Assembly (NCBI GenBank): GCA_030998225.1
Contig: JAPYXD010000698.1
Span: 2,893,001 to 2,957,000 of the forward strand
Reading direction: 5' to 3'
Source: Diplolepis rosae
Lineage: Eukaryota; Arthropoda; Insecta; Hymenoptera; Diplolepididae
DNA length: 64,000 nucleotides
Shown: piece after piece, positions 41,749 through 52,808 of the stretch
Position numbering within the stretch: the stretch's first letter is position 1
How the letters are laid out: each line of letters begins with the position of its first letter
Program-made: the position numbers and the translations under genes
The notes under the pieces: generated by a model
Told to the model about the DNA's origin: nothing
Database searches by the model: none
What the model saw: only the letters and a program-made list of their open reading frames with translations

Positions 41749-42612
41749 ATGAGATTTCGAATGGAATATTATCAATACTGTATAAAAGTTTCACTAATTT
41801 TTTGTTTCTTTCCTTTTGTTTAGAGATTTTTTGGCACTATCAGATTAGCTGGAGGAACAAATGATCATCCTTGTACACCAACCTTCCTGCAAATATACAA
41901 GATATTAGCTGCCTTTAGCAGTTTGAAACCTCCAAAGCTTGGAAATTGTAGTACTTTCGATGGCAACCCTCCACAGCCCTTAATAACAATTTCGAAATTG
42001 AAAGAATTACATCAGTCGAATAGTAAAAGCGCAATTCAAGAAATTCGAGAAAAGTTAAAAGCAATAATCGATTGTGAAGACACTGATTTTAGTGATTTTG
42101 TAGATGCAGTAGCGCACGATTATGCTTTACCAGCTGTTAGAGATTGTTTGATTTTTTACACAACTGGTCGTATAACTGCTTACATTAAACAGCACACTCA
42201 GTGTTCGACATGCTTAAATGCATTTTTGACTACTTCTGAAATCCATGCAGATACAATAACTTTTTCTTGTGATCAGTTACGTGAAAGTTTGAGTAGATTT
42301 GCAAAAATAAATAAAGATTTCATAGATCCAAATGTTAAGTTATACAAGCTTATCACAGTTGTCGAATATCTATTTAACAAACGTTGCCGGTTTAGCAATT
42401 CTTTTGATCTAATTCTAGACGATTTAATTTCATCTGAAACAAAATTTAGTTTTCAATGCAAAGAACATGCCAATGAAGCTGTGGAGATGTTAGCATATAT
42501 AATTCAATTTTATCTTCAAATACGGATTAGACAATTCGTAAGACAGGAAATGGCTGAGATTAAAAAAGTTAGCGCCTTGAAGAAAAAAGCAGCCAAGCTT
42601 TGCGACACTTAA
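41749..42612 (+). pseudogene. P-type transposase C-terminal part, copy B
   Basis: Same product as in copy A, with FFGTIRLAGGTNDHPCTP and QCSTCLNAF, ending KKKAAKLCDT. A TAG at about 41821 stands where copy A has AAG, leaving 229 codons open from 41923. The stretch around the TAG looks like GTATAA...TTTAG, so an intron was considered, but the junction would not keep frame. Confidence 0.72.
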
Positions 42613-43220
42613 CTAGTCATCATCGATCTGTACATGTTAAAAATTTAAAATATGTTAAAAATATGTACTAGCAAATTTTATAGTAATGAATATTTTTTGT
42701 TACATTTACAAATTTTTAATTGAGTATATATTTCCCTTCACATGGTTTTTTATGTTGAACACAGGGCTTAACAAAATATTTATTTTTCATTTCATTCGTT
42801 TGAAGCTGGAAAATATTAATGGAAAATACTTCTATTTAGAAGCTTAAGCTTTTTATTTATTTTTAAATATATTTTCAGTTATATGGGGATAACATAAAAA
42901 AAATTTTGTTCAGGGTCTCAAGAATTCTTCATGCGTATCCACAGTATATATTTTACGAAGATTAATGTGTTCTTTTTTTTATTTTGTATTAATTGATTTA
43001 TGCAAAATGTGTTTTAGGAACATTTTTTCATTTCATATTGTTCAGAAACTTAATTATTTAAAATTTTTTAAATATTTGTCTATTAGTACAATGCTTTGTA
43101 AAGCGTGCCGCGTGCAGCGCCGCTCTGGTGAGAAAACTTCGCACATAGAAACTATAATCACTAAGGGAATCAAATTCTCGCCGTTGCAGGCAGGGATGGG
43201 CAGGGAGTCGGATAGGGCTG

Positions 43221-44149
43221 TCTAAGTTGAATTCCTAAGTTAGTTTGCCGAACCGTCACACGCGGCGCTAACTGTACCATCACTCCCGGAAATGCACACT
43301 AGCATACGAAGAATTTAATAAAAAAATTTTAAAATAGTATATAGTGTATCTAGGAGGTAAAGTAGGTCTTTTGGGGCGAGGACTGAATACATCGGTCGAG
43401 TCCCAAAATGACCAACCTCCGTGGTACACACGATATTTTTTGCAAAATACGTCCTAAAGAAGTATTTCGAGTGTCTGTAGAATGGTATTGAGAGTGTCCA
43501 ATTACGACTCGGTGGAATAGTAACATGTTATAACAATAATATTGATAAATATGGCACGAAAGGTGATGCAAAGGGCTGCAGGGGGGAGGAATTTAATAAT
43601 GTATGGAAGAGTATAAACTTTGGTTAGATTAATTAAATATTTTTCCGGAACGTAAAATGTTTTTTCTTCAAGTTTAAAAAATTTTAGGTACAATTTTTGG
43701 GGTACTCAGTATTTCAAGAAACAAATTTGATTGAATTTAATAACGTATGGAAAAGTATAAACTTTGGTTAGATTAATTAAGTATTAGCACTGAGCCCAGA
43801 ACGTGCGAGATCCCTGCTGTCGCCATCTTGCGGTCCGATAAAGTATTTGCTTGGGGGGGAAATATAATCCATTTTTCGCAACTGTCCAGAGGGCGTAAGG
43901 AACAAAGGAGGACATAAGGAACGAAAGTAGGACTTAAGGAAGAAAACAGATACAATATGAACATGCTGGTCGTAAATGGACAACTTTACAGCCGCTCTAC
44001 AGGGGCTCGAAGTACTACTTTAGTGCCTGTTTTGCAAAAATAAATTATTCAATGCCATAAACAAATAAAAGAGATCAGACTTTAAATAATAATATTATTT
44101 GAATATTTTTAATTAAATTTTCCCCTTTTTATTCATATTTATCTCGTAC
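43221..44149. other. Unassigned sequence
   Basis: No gene recognised. A roughly 60-bp stretch around GTATAAACTTTGGTTAGATT is repeated at about 43600 and 43743, a loose duplication about 143 bases apart. The rest shows no structure that I can name. Confidence 0.35.
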
Positions 44150-45147
44150 AAAAACTATTTTGAAACATTCAGCTGATATTAGAATTTAAATATTAACATC
44201 TCTTATATTCCTTTTTGGCATTAAATAATAACTTTCTTAAAATTTTTATATTTAGTTGTCTACATATCACTGCATTTATATTATTTTTTTGAGGTAAAAT
44301 TAAGTTGAAAAATGGAAAAAAAATGAAAAATTCTGAACAAGGAACGAAGTTGATGAGAGTTGTAATTAGTTGGAATCATTATGAATAATTAAAGAAAATA
44401 GAATATAAAAAAAGGAGAATATTAATTTATATTTTTAAAATAGTTAACTAACATTAATGAAAACAGTATAATGAGAACAATTAAATTTTTTTTTCATTTT
44501 TAAATCCAAAAGTAGTCTATCTACGTCCGTTTTCATCCTCTCTAACATTCACGAAATGTGAAAGTTGAAATTTAGGGAAACAAAAAGTTGTAAAAATTCA
44601 AAGTATTTTCATACCTTAAAAGCGGATCCTACAAATTGTGAAAATTAATTATTAGAAACAAAATAGAAAATATTTAACTTAAAAATACATTAAAAGTATT
44701 TTTCTTGATCTCCTAGCCGAAAGTACAGTCCTCCCGGCCGCATTTCACTCCAGAAAGAACGACTTTTGTGGTCTTTTTTTGTTTTTTTCGGCTCAGTAGT
44801 GTCGCTAAATTCATCGTATAATTCGTTTGTTTAATTTAATTTAATGTGACTTCATGCAATTGCACGAAAGAGTAACTCTTAAAAAGTAAAGCAAAAAATG
44901 TATGTACACGGTTTATTTTATATTAATAATTATATTAATAAAAGTAATAATAATGATTGTAATAAGATTAGTATTACTGGATGTGCGATGTTAAACTTAC
45001 TGTTGATTAATATTAATATTGTTATCGAAGAATAAATTTTCTCTGGTATTTGTTAATTTTTAAAATTTTTTTGATTTTCAATTTTTTTTTGCAGTTATTG
45101 TATGATTGATTGTATTGGGCGTACTTTCGGCTGGAGATCAAGAAAAA

Positions 45148-45285
45148 TAGTATACGACCCACAGCCAGAATGTTGGATGCCCTGGCGTATGTGATATGAA
45201 TGCCTCGGCTTCGCCTCGGCATTTATAACACAAACGCCAGGAACTCAAACTTTCTGGCCTAGGGTCGTAATATACTATTTATATT
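45148..45285. mobile_element. Small foldback, TACGACCC ends
   Basis: TACGACCCACAGCCAGAA and its inverted partner ending GGGTCGTA surround a CCTCGGCTTCGCCTCGGC hairpin centre. Non-coding MITE. Confidence 0.6.
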
Positions 45286-45572
45286 TTTTTTATGAATGAT
45301 TTCACGAATTTGAACTTTTACAACTTTGTTTCCCTAAATTTAAACTTTCACAGCATCCAGGTAAAAATGATTACAGTTTCTTTCATATACATCGGATATT
45401 TTCCGTAAATCTACATTTGTGATAGATGAACAAAAAGTTTGAAAAGTTCATTGCTTTAGGTGTTATTGAAAATGGTTAAAACTATGAAATTTGGACTTTT
45501 TTGCATTATTTTTGTCAATGCTGCACAAAAACACTTCGTTTTTAGGTCACTAAATGCAAAATTTCATTACCT

Positions 45573-46108
45573 CCCTAGCGGACCCGTGTGAGAGAACGGT
45601 CATAGAATACTCTGACCGTTCTCTGACCTCGCATTATTACGGCTAAGATCGATAAAAAAGACATTAAAAGCTTTGCAATTATGATTCTGTGGCGAAATTT
45701 GGATTAGAAGGTGAAGCAATATATACAATTATCTTATTTTTCAGCGATAAAAACTAGAAAAACATAATACCTGTCATTGAAGGCAGTGCAGTGGTTCACA
45801 ATTGGCGGAACGTCTCCACCGTGAAGGTTTACTATTGGTGGAGACGTTCCGCAAATGGTGAACCACTGCACTGCCTTCAATGACAGGTACATGATGTATT
45901 CCTAGTTTTTATCGCTGAAAAATAAGATAATTGTATTTATTGCTTCACCTTCTAATCCAAATTTCGCCACAGAATCATAATTGCAAAGCTTTTAATGTCT
46001 TTTTTACCGTTCTTAGCCGTAATAATGCGAGGTCATAGAACGGTCATAGAACAGTCAGAGAACGGTCAGAGTATTCTATGACCGTTCTCTCACACGGGTC
46101 CGCTAGGG
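45573..46108. mobile_element. CCCTAGCG foldback, 536 bp, near-perfect palindrome
   Basis: Begins CCCTAGCGGACCCGTGTGAG and ends in its inverse. Arms of about 255 bp meet around 45835. CT lies immediately on both sides, a possible 2-bp target duplication. The centre carries GGCAGTGCAGTGGTTCAC facing its inverse, shared with 49124-49710 and 21705-21965. Confidence 0.85.
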
Positions 46109-46625
46109 CTCTGACGTGATTTCTTAAAATGTAATTTATTTGATTTATCACTAAAATTATGAGCTTTGAGGGCATGTGATACTTGAGAAGAGTAGCAAGT
46201 TTATATGAATGATTTGGTCCAGTTTCTACTTGTTTGTGTCCAAAGTACATAAAATGTTGTTTCCAAAATTTCGTGAATGTTAGAGAGGATGAAAACGGAC
46301 GTAGATAGACTACTTTTGGATTTGAAAATGAAAAAAAAATTTAATTGTTCTCATTATACTGTTTTCATTAATGTTAGTTAACTATTTTAAAAATATAAAT
46401 TATAATATTCTCCTTTTTTTATATTCTATTTTCCTTGTTCAGAATTTTTCATTTTTTTCCATTTTTCAACTTAATTTTACCTCAAAAAAATAATATAAAT
46501 GCAACGAAATGTAGACAATTGAATATAAAAATTAAAAAAATGTTATTATTCAATGCCAAAAAGAAATAGAAGAGATATTAATATTTAAATTCTAATATCA
46601 GCTGAATGTTTCAAAGTAGTTGAAG

Positions 46626-47081
46626 ATATTGGCAATTCAAACTTGCAATGCGAGACCTGGTGGTCGACAAGCGAACTAATCAATATGGCTACCGTTGGGC
46701 TTCGCGCAGCATTGTGTATACTATACTAAAGCCAGATGCTCACAGTGTAACGCAATAATTCATCAATTGTTTGCCAAATAAATATATAGTTAACATAAAA
46801 AGTAAGTGACAAGTGCATAAATAAATATAAGCGTGAAAATGGAGTTCTCGCCGAAGCACAGGAAAGGAAAGGACTTTTCTCGTAAAGGCAGTGCTTGTAC
46901 GTACTCGCATAACGTATTTAACGACAACAAATGCATTTTTAGGAATTACAGATAAACGTAATTTGAAAAGTCATATTCAGATCAACAGTAAATACGTGAA
47001 CGCCGAAGCCCTGCGGCAGCCATGATTGTTTTCATGCAGCAGCGCCCCTAAGCCCGCGGTGGACGTTTGTTTTGCCAATAT
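46626..47081. mobile_element. Short P-like element remnant with THAP start
   Basis: Ends ATATTGGCAATTCAAACTTG and, inverted, ATATTGGCAAAACAAACGTC. An ATG at 46838 begins MEFSPKHRKGK, paralogous to the THAP frame at 25601, but the reading is soon lost. About 455 bp, an internally deleted non-autonomous copy. Confidence 0.55.
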
Positions 47082-47139
47082 GTTGATGCTGGTAATTGGC
47101 TTTAGGGTCCAAGGTTGATAAAAACTCAGAGTTTTACAT

Positions 47140-47181
47140 AATCAGACGTTTCGGCTCTAATCGGATCCCTCATCAGTGATT
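47140..47181 (-). ncRNA. Candidate hammerhead ribozyme of the Penelope-like element
   Basis: In sense orientation: stem I strand AATCA, core CTGATGA (47176-47170), stem II arm GGGATCC...GAGCC, core GAAA, minimal stem III AC/GT, cleavage triplet GTC (C at 47145), stem I strand TGATT. Stem I is 5 perfect pairs, stem III only 2 pairs with no loop, and stem II 2+2 pairs with a small internal loop. Short-stem-III hammerheads are an established feature of Penelope-like elements. Self-cleavage here is inferred from the core. Confidence 0.75.
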
Positions 47182-47335
47182 TATTTAAATCTAAAAATAC
47201 AAAAAGAAAAAGGTTTGCTAACATAGGATTTCTTGTAAGTGTCTACGTATAAAATTTTTTTTTTAAATTGACATTCGTGCATGAAGTTGTAGATTGAAAT
47301 TTTTTGGTGTAATTTTTTAATACAATGCTTATGTA

Positions 47336-47420
47336 CATGTATACCCATATACACACATACATATATATACATATACTGTATATTATATATATACAATATT
47401 ATATACATACTACATATATG
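47336..47420. repeat. TA/ATAC-rich microsatellite-like stretch
   Basis: Repeated ACATATATACATATAC and ATATACAATATTATATAC units in the 3' region of the Penelope-like element. Imperfect. Confidence 0.6.
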
Positions 47421-48560
47421 CAATATTATACACAATATTGGCTTTTCTTTATTTGAAGCTAAGTATTGAAATATATCAGTGATTATTTCTATGTTGCATG
47501 GCTATTTGAGGGCAAGACTGTCACAGGATAAAATAGCTTTTTTAAAAATGAACATTCTTCAACGTTAAAATTGCCAAATCCTGCTTAAATATGTAGATAT
47601 AAAATTTTTTAACATTCTTTCTTAAACATATACAAAACAGCCAAATCTCTTTTGGTATGAAGTGAAATCTGTAAAAATTTAATTTAGCATTTTTTCTTTG
47701 GCATATTTTCCTTGGAATTTTGTCCGCTGTGATACTTTTTTAGCAAGAAGAACTGAAAAAATTGACAGTTTTTTTGCAATGACTTAGAGTCCGTAGTGTT
47801 ATACAAAAGGTTTTTTCCCAATCGTGGGTATAGACAATGATGCTGCTTATTCAGATTGTACACAAAAAAAGGACATAAATTTACATATACTATTGCACAT
47901 AGATTTTTCTTTGGTTTGAGTCTAGATCTAAAATACCTATGTAAATATTTCTTTGGTGTGAAGCAATGAGAATAACACTGTATAAAATACAGTTTTGATT
48001 TTGCTTAACAAGTAGATGTAAGTAAAAAAACTTTGTAAACAATTATAAATTGTGTAAGGAATTGAGATGCAATTGTACATAGAATGTTCAAATGTGTAGG
48101 TATAGTATTTTTTTAAATTTTTGCACAATTTATCCAAATTTATAAATCCTTTTGCAGACTATATATAAAGTAAAAAAAAAGTAGGACTGACCTTGATTAA
48201 AATTACAATTTTTGTATAAATGTTATTATTCCAATTTTTTCTTTTTCCGTTTTCTGGGGAGCCACATAACTTAAACTGCACACACTTCTCTCCTGGGAGG
48301 TTGACTCGTAAACTGAGTAATGTTTTGGTTTTTAGGCATGCATAGTGGGATGAGAGTGGAGGGTAAGATTTTTTTCCCTTTTAGGGATTTTATTTGGAGA
48401 AAGAAAAGGATGTGCTGGAGATGGCTGGACTGTTAGGACAATGAGGAGACCATAAAATGTAACCTGAGACATAACGGTTCCGTCGCCACATTTTGGGTCT
48501 TTTCAGAAAGTTTGTGTATTTGTGTATTTCAGAATTTTTTAATATGAATTTTTAATGGGG

Positions 48561-50835
48561 TTAAACTTGGTTGTTTAAAAGAGGGAGATAAAAAACTGAT
48601 AGATTTTCTGTATTAGTCCTTTGATTTACAGAATGTGAGGTACTGGCTATATGGGTCATTTCTAGAATCATGCGTTTTTTGTAGTTATCCGACCTGTCTA
48701 ATATTGTGACTTCATCAAAATTAAATTTGTGATCTTGGTGCCATGCGTGTTTTGTTAAGGCAGTCCATTTTTCTGGAAGGTTATAGACATCTTTCTTATG
48801 CTCATGGATTCTGGTTTTTAAGGGGCGTTTGGTCGTGCCTATATAAGTAGCTTTACAATCTATGCAAGGTATATTGTAGAAGACATCAGCGGCATCAAGC
48901 AGCGGGATCGGGTCCTTGGCTGATTGGAAAAGGTGTGATAGGTCGTTGATATTACGGGGAGCAATTTTTATATTAAATGGTTTTAAGATACCCGAAATTT
49001 TTTCAGTGAGTCCTTGTACGTAAAGTAATGGTATGTACTTTGAAAGTTGACCTGCTGTGCTGGAGTTTGTGTCTGTGATTGCGTCGCTCTTGGGTAGTTT
49101 TCGTGTGTGTGCGTTTGTAACAGCCCTAGCGAACTGGCTGAACGGTAGCTTTACGCTGTACCGTAAAGCTATCGTAAAGTAGCATTATAACTCATGAATG
49201 AGGCAAAATAAACATTAAAAATGTTTTCATCCTTATTCTACGTTGAAAATAACGTTAACTGGTAATTGAAATATGCAATAATTTTATTTATTTACGCTAA
49301 AAATTAAAAAAAACATAATACCTGTCATTGAAGGCAGTGCAGTGGTTCACTTTTTGTGGAACTTCTCCGTTAAAGTTGACCATTGGTTGGAGTGAGACAC
49401 AACTATACTTTCATCTCACTCTAACAAATATTCAATCCTGACGATGAAGACATGGAAAGTGATGAACCACTGCACTGCCTTGAATGACAGGTATTATGTT
49501 TTTTTCAATTTTTAGTGTAAATAGATAAAATTATTGCATATTTCAATTACCAATTAACGTTATTTTCAACGTAGAATAAGAATAAAAACATTTTGAATGT
49601 TTATTTTGCCTCATTCATGAGTTATAATGCTACTTTACGATAGCTTTACGATAGCTCTACGATCACTTTACGGTACAGCGTAAAGCTACCGTTCAGCCAG
49701 TTCGCTAGGGAGAGGCTTTTTTCGATAGGTAATTTAATCTTTTTTTGATCGTTGAATTGATGATTTTCCATGGGTAATTATTTTTAATCAAAGTCATTTT
49801 AATTTTTTGAATGTTTTGTATGTGAAAGCTTTTGTGTGCTAGAGTAATGCCTCTGTCGACTAAATTGTTAATTATGTTGATTTTGTATTTGAGCGGGTGA
49901 TGTGAATGAAAGTTAAGAAGGCGGCCGGACGATGTTGGTTTCTGGTACCAGTTGGTTTTAATGTTTTCTCCGTCTCTAATAACGAGAACATCAAGAAAAT
50001 AGATTTTGTTTTCCGATTCTTCTTCTATTGTGAATTGTATTTTATGGTTATGGCTGTTGAATGTATTTTTTATTGTGTCAATTCCGTTGTCTAGTACCGC
50101 TGTTAATATGTCGTCCACATATCTGAAATAAAATGGGAGTTGAAATGGAAGAGAATCTATGCATTTTTTCTCGAGGTCGTCCATGACGATATCGGCAGCA
50201 ATAGGAGAAAGTGGGGATCCCATGGAAAAACCAGATTTTTGTTTGAAGAAGATGCCTTGGAAATTGAATGCTGAGTTTGTGGAACATGTTCTGATACCTT
50301 TTTCAAATTGGTACCAGGGCATTTTTACGTGTGGTTAAATTTGGGACCACCTGGCCTTGATACCTTTCATAGCAAAACCAATTTGAACGTTGGTGAAGAG
50401 TGAAACTGCATCTAACGAAATGATTTTGTAACCAGATGGAATTTTGGTGTTTTTGACTTTTTCAATGAAGTCAAAGCTGTTTTTAATTCGTGACATAGGA
50501 GGAGTTATGTTCTTTGAAATAATGTTATTGTAAAAGGATGCTAGATTATAGGTAGGGCTGCCACAGAAAGAGACGATGGGTCTGAGTGGGTTGTTAGGCT
50601 TGTGAATTTTAGGTAAGCCATAACATTTTGCTGGTAGGGGGTTACTTGACTTCAATAAATTGGACATGCTTTCAGTGATATAATTTCTATTCTTCCACAG
50701 CTTTACAAGATCGTTGACTTTTTTGTGGGTTGTGTTCGTTGGGTCTCTTTTAAGGGGTTCGTATGTATTTTTATCTGATAACATGAGCTGGACGTCATCA
50801 ATATATTTGTTTTTTTCTATAGCTACGAATCTATT
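48561..50835 (-). pseudogene. Penelope-like polyprotein: reverse transcriptase + GIY-YIG endonuclease
   Basis: Coding pieces: 50835-49711 and 49123-48561. RT landmarks in order: KYIDDVQLMLSDKNTYEPL, AKCYGLPKIHKP, PLRPIVSFCGSP, SLDAVSLFTNV, SGFSMGSPLSPIAADIVMD and the catalytic FRYVDDIL. Downstream of the foldback: FYNIPCIDCKATYIGTTKRP and TRIHEHKKD, a GIY-YIG nuclease with the Cys pair usual in these elements, ending at a stop at 48561. Defects: an in-frame TAA near 50335 between SLFTNV and the next RT block, the inserted foldback, and a missing N-terminus. Removing the foldback with one copy of the flanking CT joins KKAS to VTNAHTRK in frame. Confidence 0.9.
49124..49710. mobile_element. CCCTAGCG foldback inserted in the Penelope-like element, 587 bp
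   Basis: Ends CCCTAGCGAACTGGCTGAAC and inverse, AG on both sides (49122-49123, 49711-49712). The outer arms differ from 45573-46108, but the core CATAATACCTGTCATTGAAG plus GGCAGTGCAGTGGTTCAC is the same. Non-coding. Confidence 0.85.
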
Positions 50836-50870
50836 CTATCTATACGAATCGAATTCTATAGCGAATTAAC

Positions 50871-51492
50871 AAGTGCTAACAAGTCGAGTGTCATCACTTC
50901 GAGCATCTTCTGCAGGTAGACCCAAAACAAGATTAGTGGATCCTTTGAAAGTGATTATTCGGATATGTTTCGATTTTTCGACTATTTTCATACTTTGCGA
51001 GAGTAGAATGACCTTGTGTTGTAGGTCGCTAAATTCGTCTTTAAATCGGTAATAATGTCATCGAAAAAAATAAATGGTTCCATTTAAAAAAGTGGAGCTG
51101 ACCTTGACGTAGCTTCAGCGCCTCGACCGATAAAAAAAATAGGATGGTCCAGTATGAAGGCCTTCTCGAACACTGAAACTTTTGTCTGAAATATTTTTGG
51201 ATATGATCAATAGTTTGAGTGCTATCGCTCTGTATCACTTTATGTACCTTACCCTGTATAATTTTCTGTCTACTAAATAATATATACAATTTACAGGAAT
51301 TAATATTAACTAACCAGTTTTGCAAATACGACGAAAAGCGAGATTTGGCTCCATCTTCTTGTGTATGCGTAATATCAATGTCAATAGAACTGTCCTCCGC
51401 GAGCTGTTGTGCATCCTCGAGCTGAAATGTTTCTGAGTCACGAAGTAAAAGATCTTTTACTGAATTCTACTTTCTGGGTTGCTCTTGTATAA
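50871..51492. other. Unassigned sequence between the Penelope-like and hAT remnants
   Basis: No frame of interest. It may hold the decayed 5' part of the hAT transposase; a short stretch around 50890-50950 reads SSVITSSASSAGRPKTRL, without a recognisable domain. Confidence 0.3.
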
Positions 51493-51876
51493 TGTGTAGC
51501 TTTCCTCAAACCATTCATTTCATCGCTTCATGTGATTGAAAGTGATGAACCTCAAATGAGTTTCACGTGTTCTGCGTTCACAAAAATCAGACAGCATGTT
51601 CAAAATATCGTGCCAAATTCAAAATTTTTGTCTCAGTATCATGCTAAGATTAACCAAATTTTAGAAGACAGATATGATTTATGCATTAAACCTGGGCACT
51701 ATGCATCTAACATATTGGACCCAATGAAACGTGGAAAAAATCTTATAAATAGTGAGGTTCTTGAAGCCCAGGAATATTTGGCAAATTCAGCGAGTTCCTA
51801 TTATGTGTACAAATAAGTTTTGAGGTTTTTTATGGTGGTTTTGTAGCTTTATTGAGAGAAATTGGTACAATGTATG

Positions 51877-52808
51877 TTATTCAAAGTATTGCCCATCTCT
51901 TTCTACTACCTTTGACTATCTCTCAGGCAGCATACGGACACCGCGTCTAAAACATTCCTCATTTTTTGAAGCGATCCAAGAATCGATTCAATTTTTGGCT
52001 TCTTCATAAGAAGTGAAGAGCTGCTCAGCCTGGGCATGAGACGTCGACCGGAAAAAGTGGTAGTCGGAAGCAGCAATGTCTGGCGAATACGGCGGGTGGG
52101 GTAGGACATCCCAGTTAAGTGCTTCCAAAGTTTCCTTGACGACTTTAGCAACGTGTGACCAAGCGTTGTCGTGCTGAAAGATCACTTTGTCATGTCTTTT
52201 GGCATATTGGGGGTACGGAAGCTTGTATTCGCCACCTGCCACAGTGTCGCTAGTTGTTGGTCTATGCCAGTCTAAGCGGTTTGTATTCGCCACTCCCAAC
52301 CCGACAGTGTCCCAAGTTTCTTCGGCCCGTCCGACACAGTCGCAAGTTTTTGTTGTTCGCTTCAGCACTTGCGACTGTGTCGGACGGGCCGAAGAAACTT
52401 GGGACACTGTCGGGTCGGGAGTGGCGAATACAAGCCGCTTAGACTGGCATAGACCAACAACTAGCGACACTGTGGCAGGTGACGAATACAAGCTTCCGTA
52501 GGGGCGTTTAAACTTCAATGCTCGGCTAAGTTGCACCAATTCTTGTTGGTTATGTTCCGCAGTGATGGTTTCGTTAGGCTAGAATAGCTCATAGTAGACC
52601 ACTCCGAGTTGATTCCACCAGATGCACAGCATTAGCTTCTTACCACTCTTGAAACGCCGGAACCAATATTCCATGTTTTTATTGTTGGAGCATGTTGCCC
52701 ATATGCTTTGCATAGTAATCGATGTCCTTCAGCTGCATTTTTCTTCAAGTTAAAGTAAAAAAGCGGCGCTTCCCGCAAATGTTGTTTTGTTGGCACAAAA
52801 GTTGACAT
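51877..52808 (-). pseudogene. mariner transposase, internally deleted
   Basis: ATG at 52808 (MSTFVPTKQHLREAP), then YWFRRFKSG fused directly to KKLMLCIWWNQLGVVYYEL, then AKRHDKVIFQHDNAWSHVAK and VLPHPPYSPDIAASDYHFF, which carry the second and third catalytic Asp (D34D type). The fusion removes the region with the first catalytic Asp (the VTGDEKW block of the family). There are also a frameshift, stops at ELF*P, KN*ID and ER*SK, and the foldback insertion. Confidence 0.88.
52214..52500. mobile_element. Foldback inside the mariner, 287 bp
   Basis: Almost perfect hairpin with ends TACGGAAGCTTGTATTCG; the stem holds CCACAGTGTCGCTAGTTG and CGACAGTGTCCCAAGTTTC. Flanked by GGGG on both sides. Removing it with one GGGG restores KRPQYAKRHDK in frame, so a 4-bp target duplication is likely. 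Confidence 0.82.

Larger units (their letters stand above)
40184..43220 (+). mobile_element. P-superfamily element copy B, 3037 bp, no TSD
   Basis: Ends CAGCCCTATCCGACTCCC and inverted GGGAGTCGGATAGGGCTG are perfect and longer than in copy A. The flanks GCCATGAA and TCTAAGTT do not match, so the duplication is lost or the copy arose by recombination. Long inverted arms contain the coding 3' end, as in copy A. Orientation is opposite to copy A. Confidence 0.84.
44150..46625. mobile_element. Large inverted-repeat structure of the ACGTCC foldback family
   Basis: Left arm 44150-44560 and right arm 46270-46625 match in reverse at high identity, including AGTAGTCTATCTACGTCCGT. An inner pair, CTTGATCTCCTAGCCGAAAG and its reverse, lies at 44706 and 45115. 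Two further elements are nested inside. No coding capacity. Confidence 0.7.
47082..50870 (-). mobile_element. Penelope-like retroelement (PLE), 5'-truncated
   Basis: Runs on the minus strand: reverse transcriptase, GIY-YIG endonuclease, then a long AT-rich 3' region ending with a hammerhead-like motif at 47140-47181. The RT plus GIY-YIG order is diagnostic of Penelope-like elements. The 5' end is missing: the frame is blocked upstream of about 50835. A 587-bp foldback sits in the coding region. Confidence 0.9.

Noticed and set aside
41760..41830. Intron GTATAA...TTTAG in the copy B transposase to explain its TAG
   Set aside because: Splicing there would create a TAG across the junction, and copy A reads through with an AAG codon, so a simple nonsense change is more likely.
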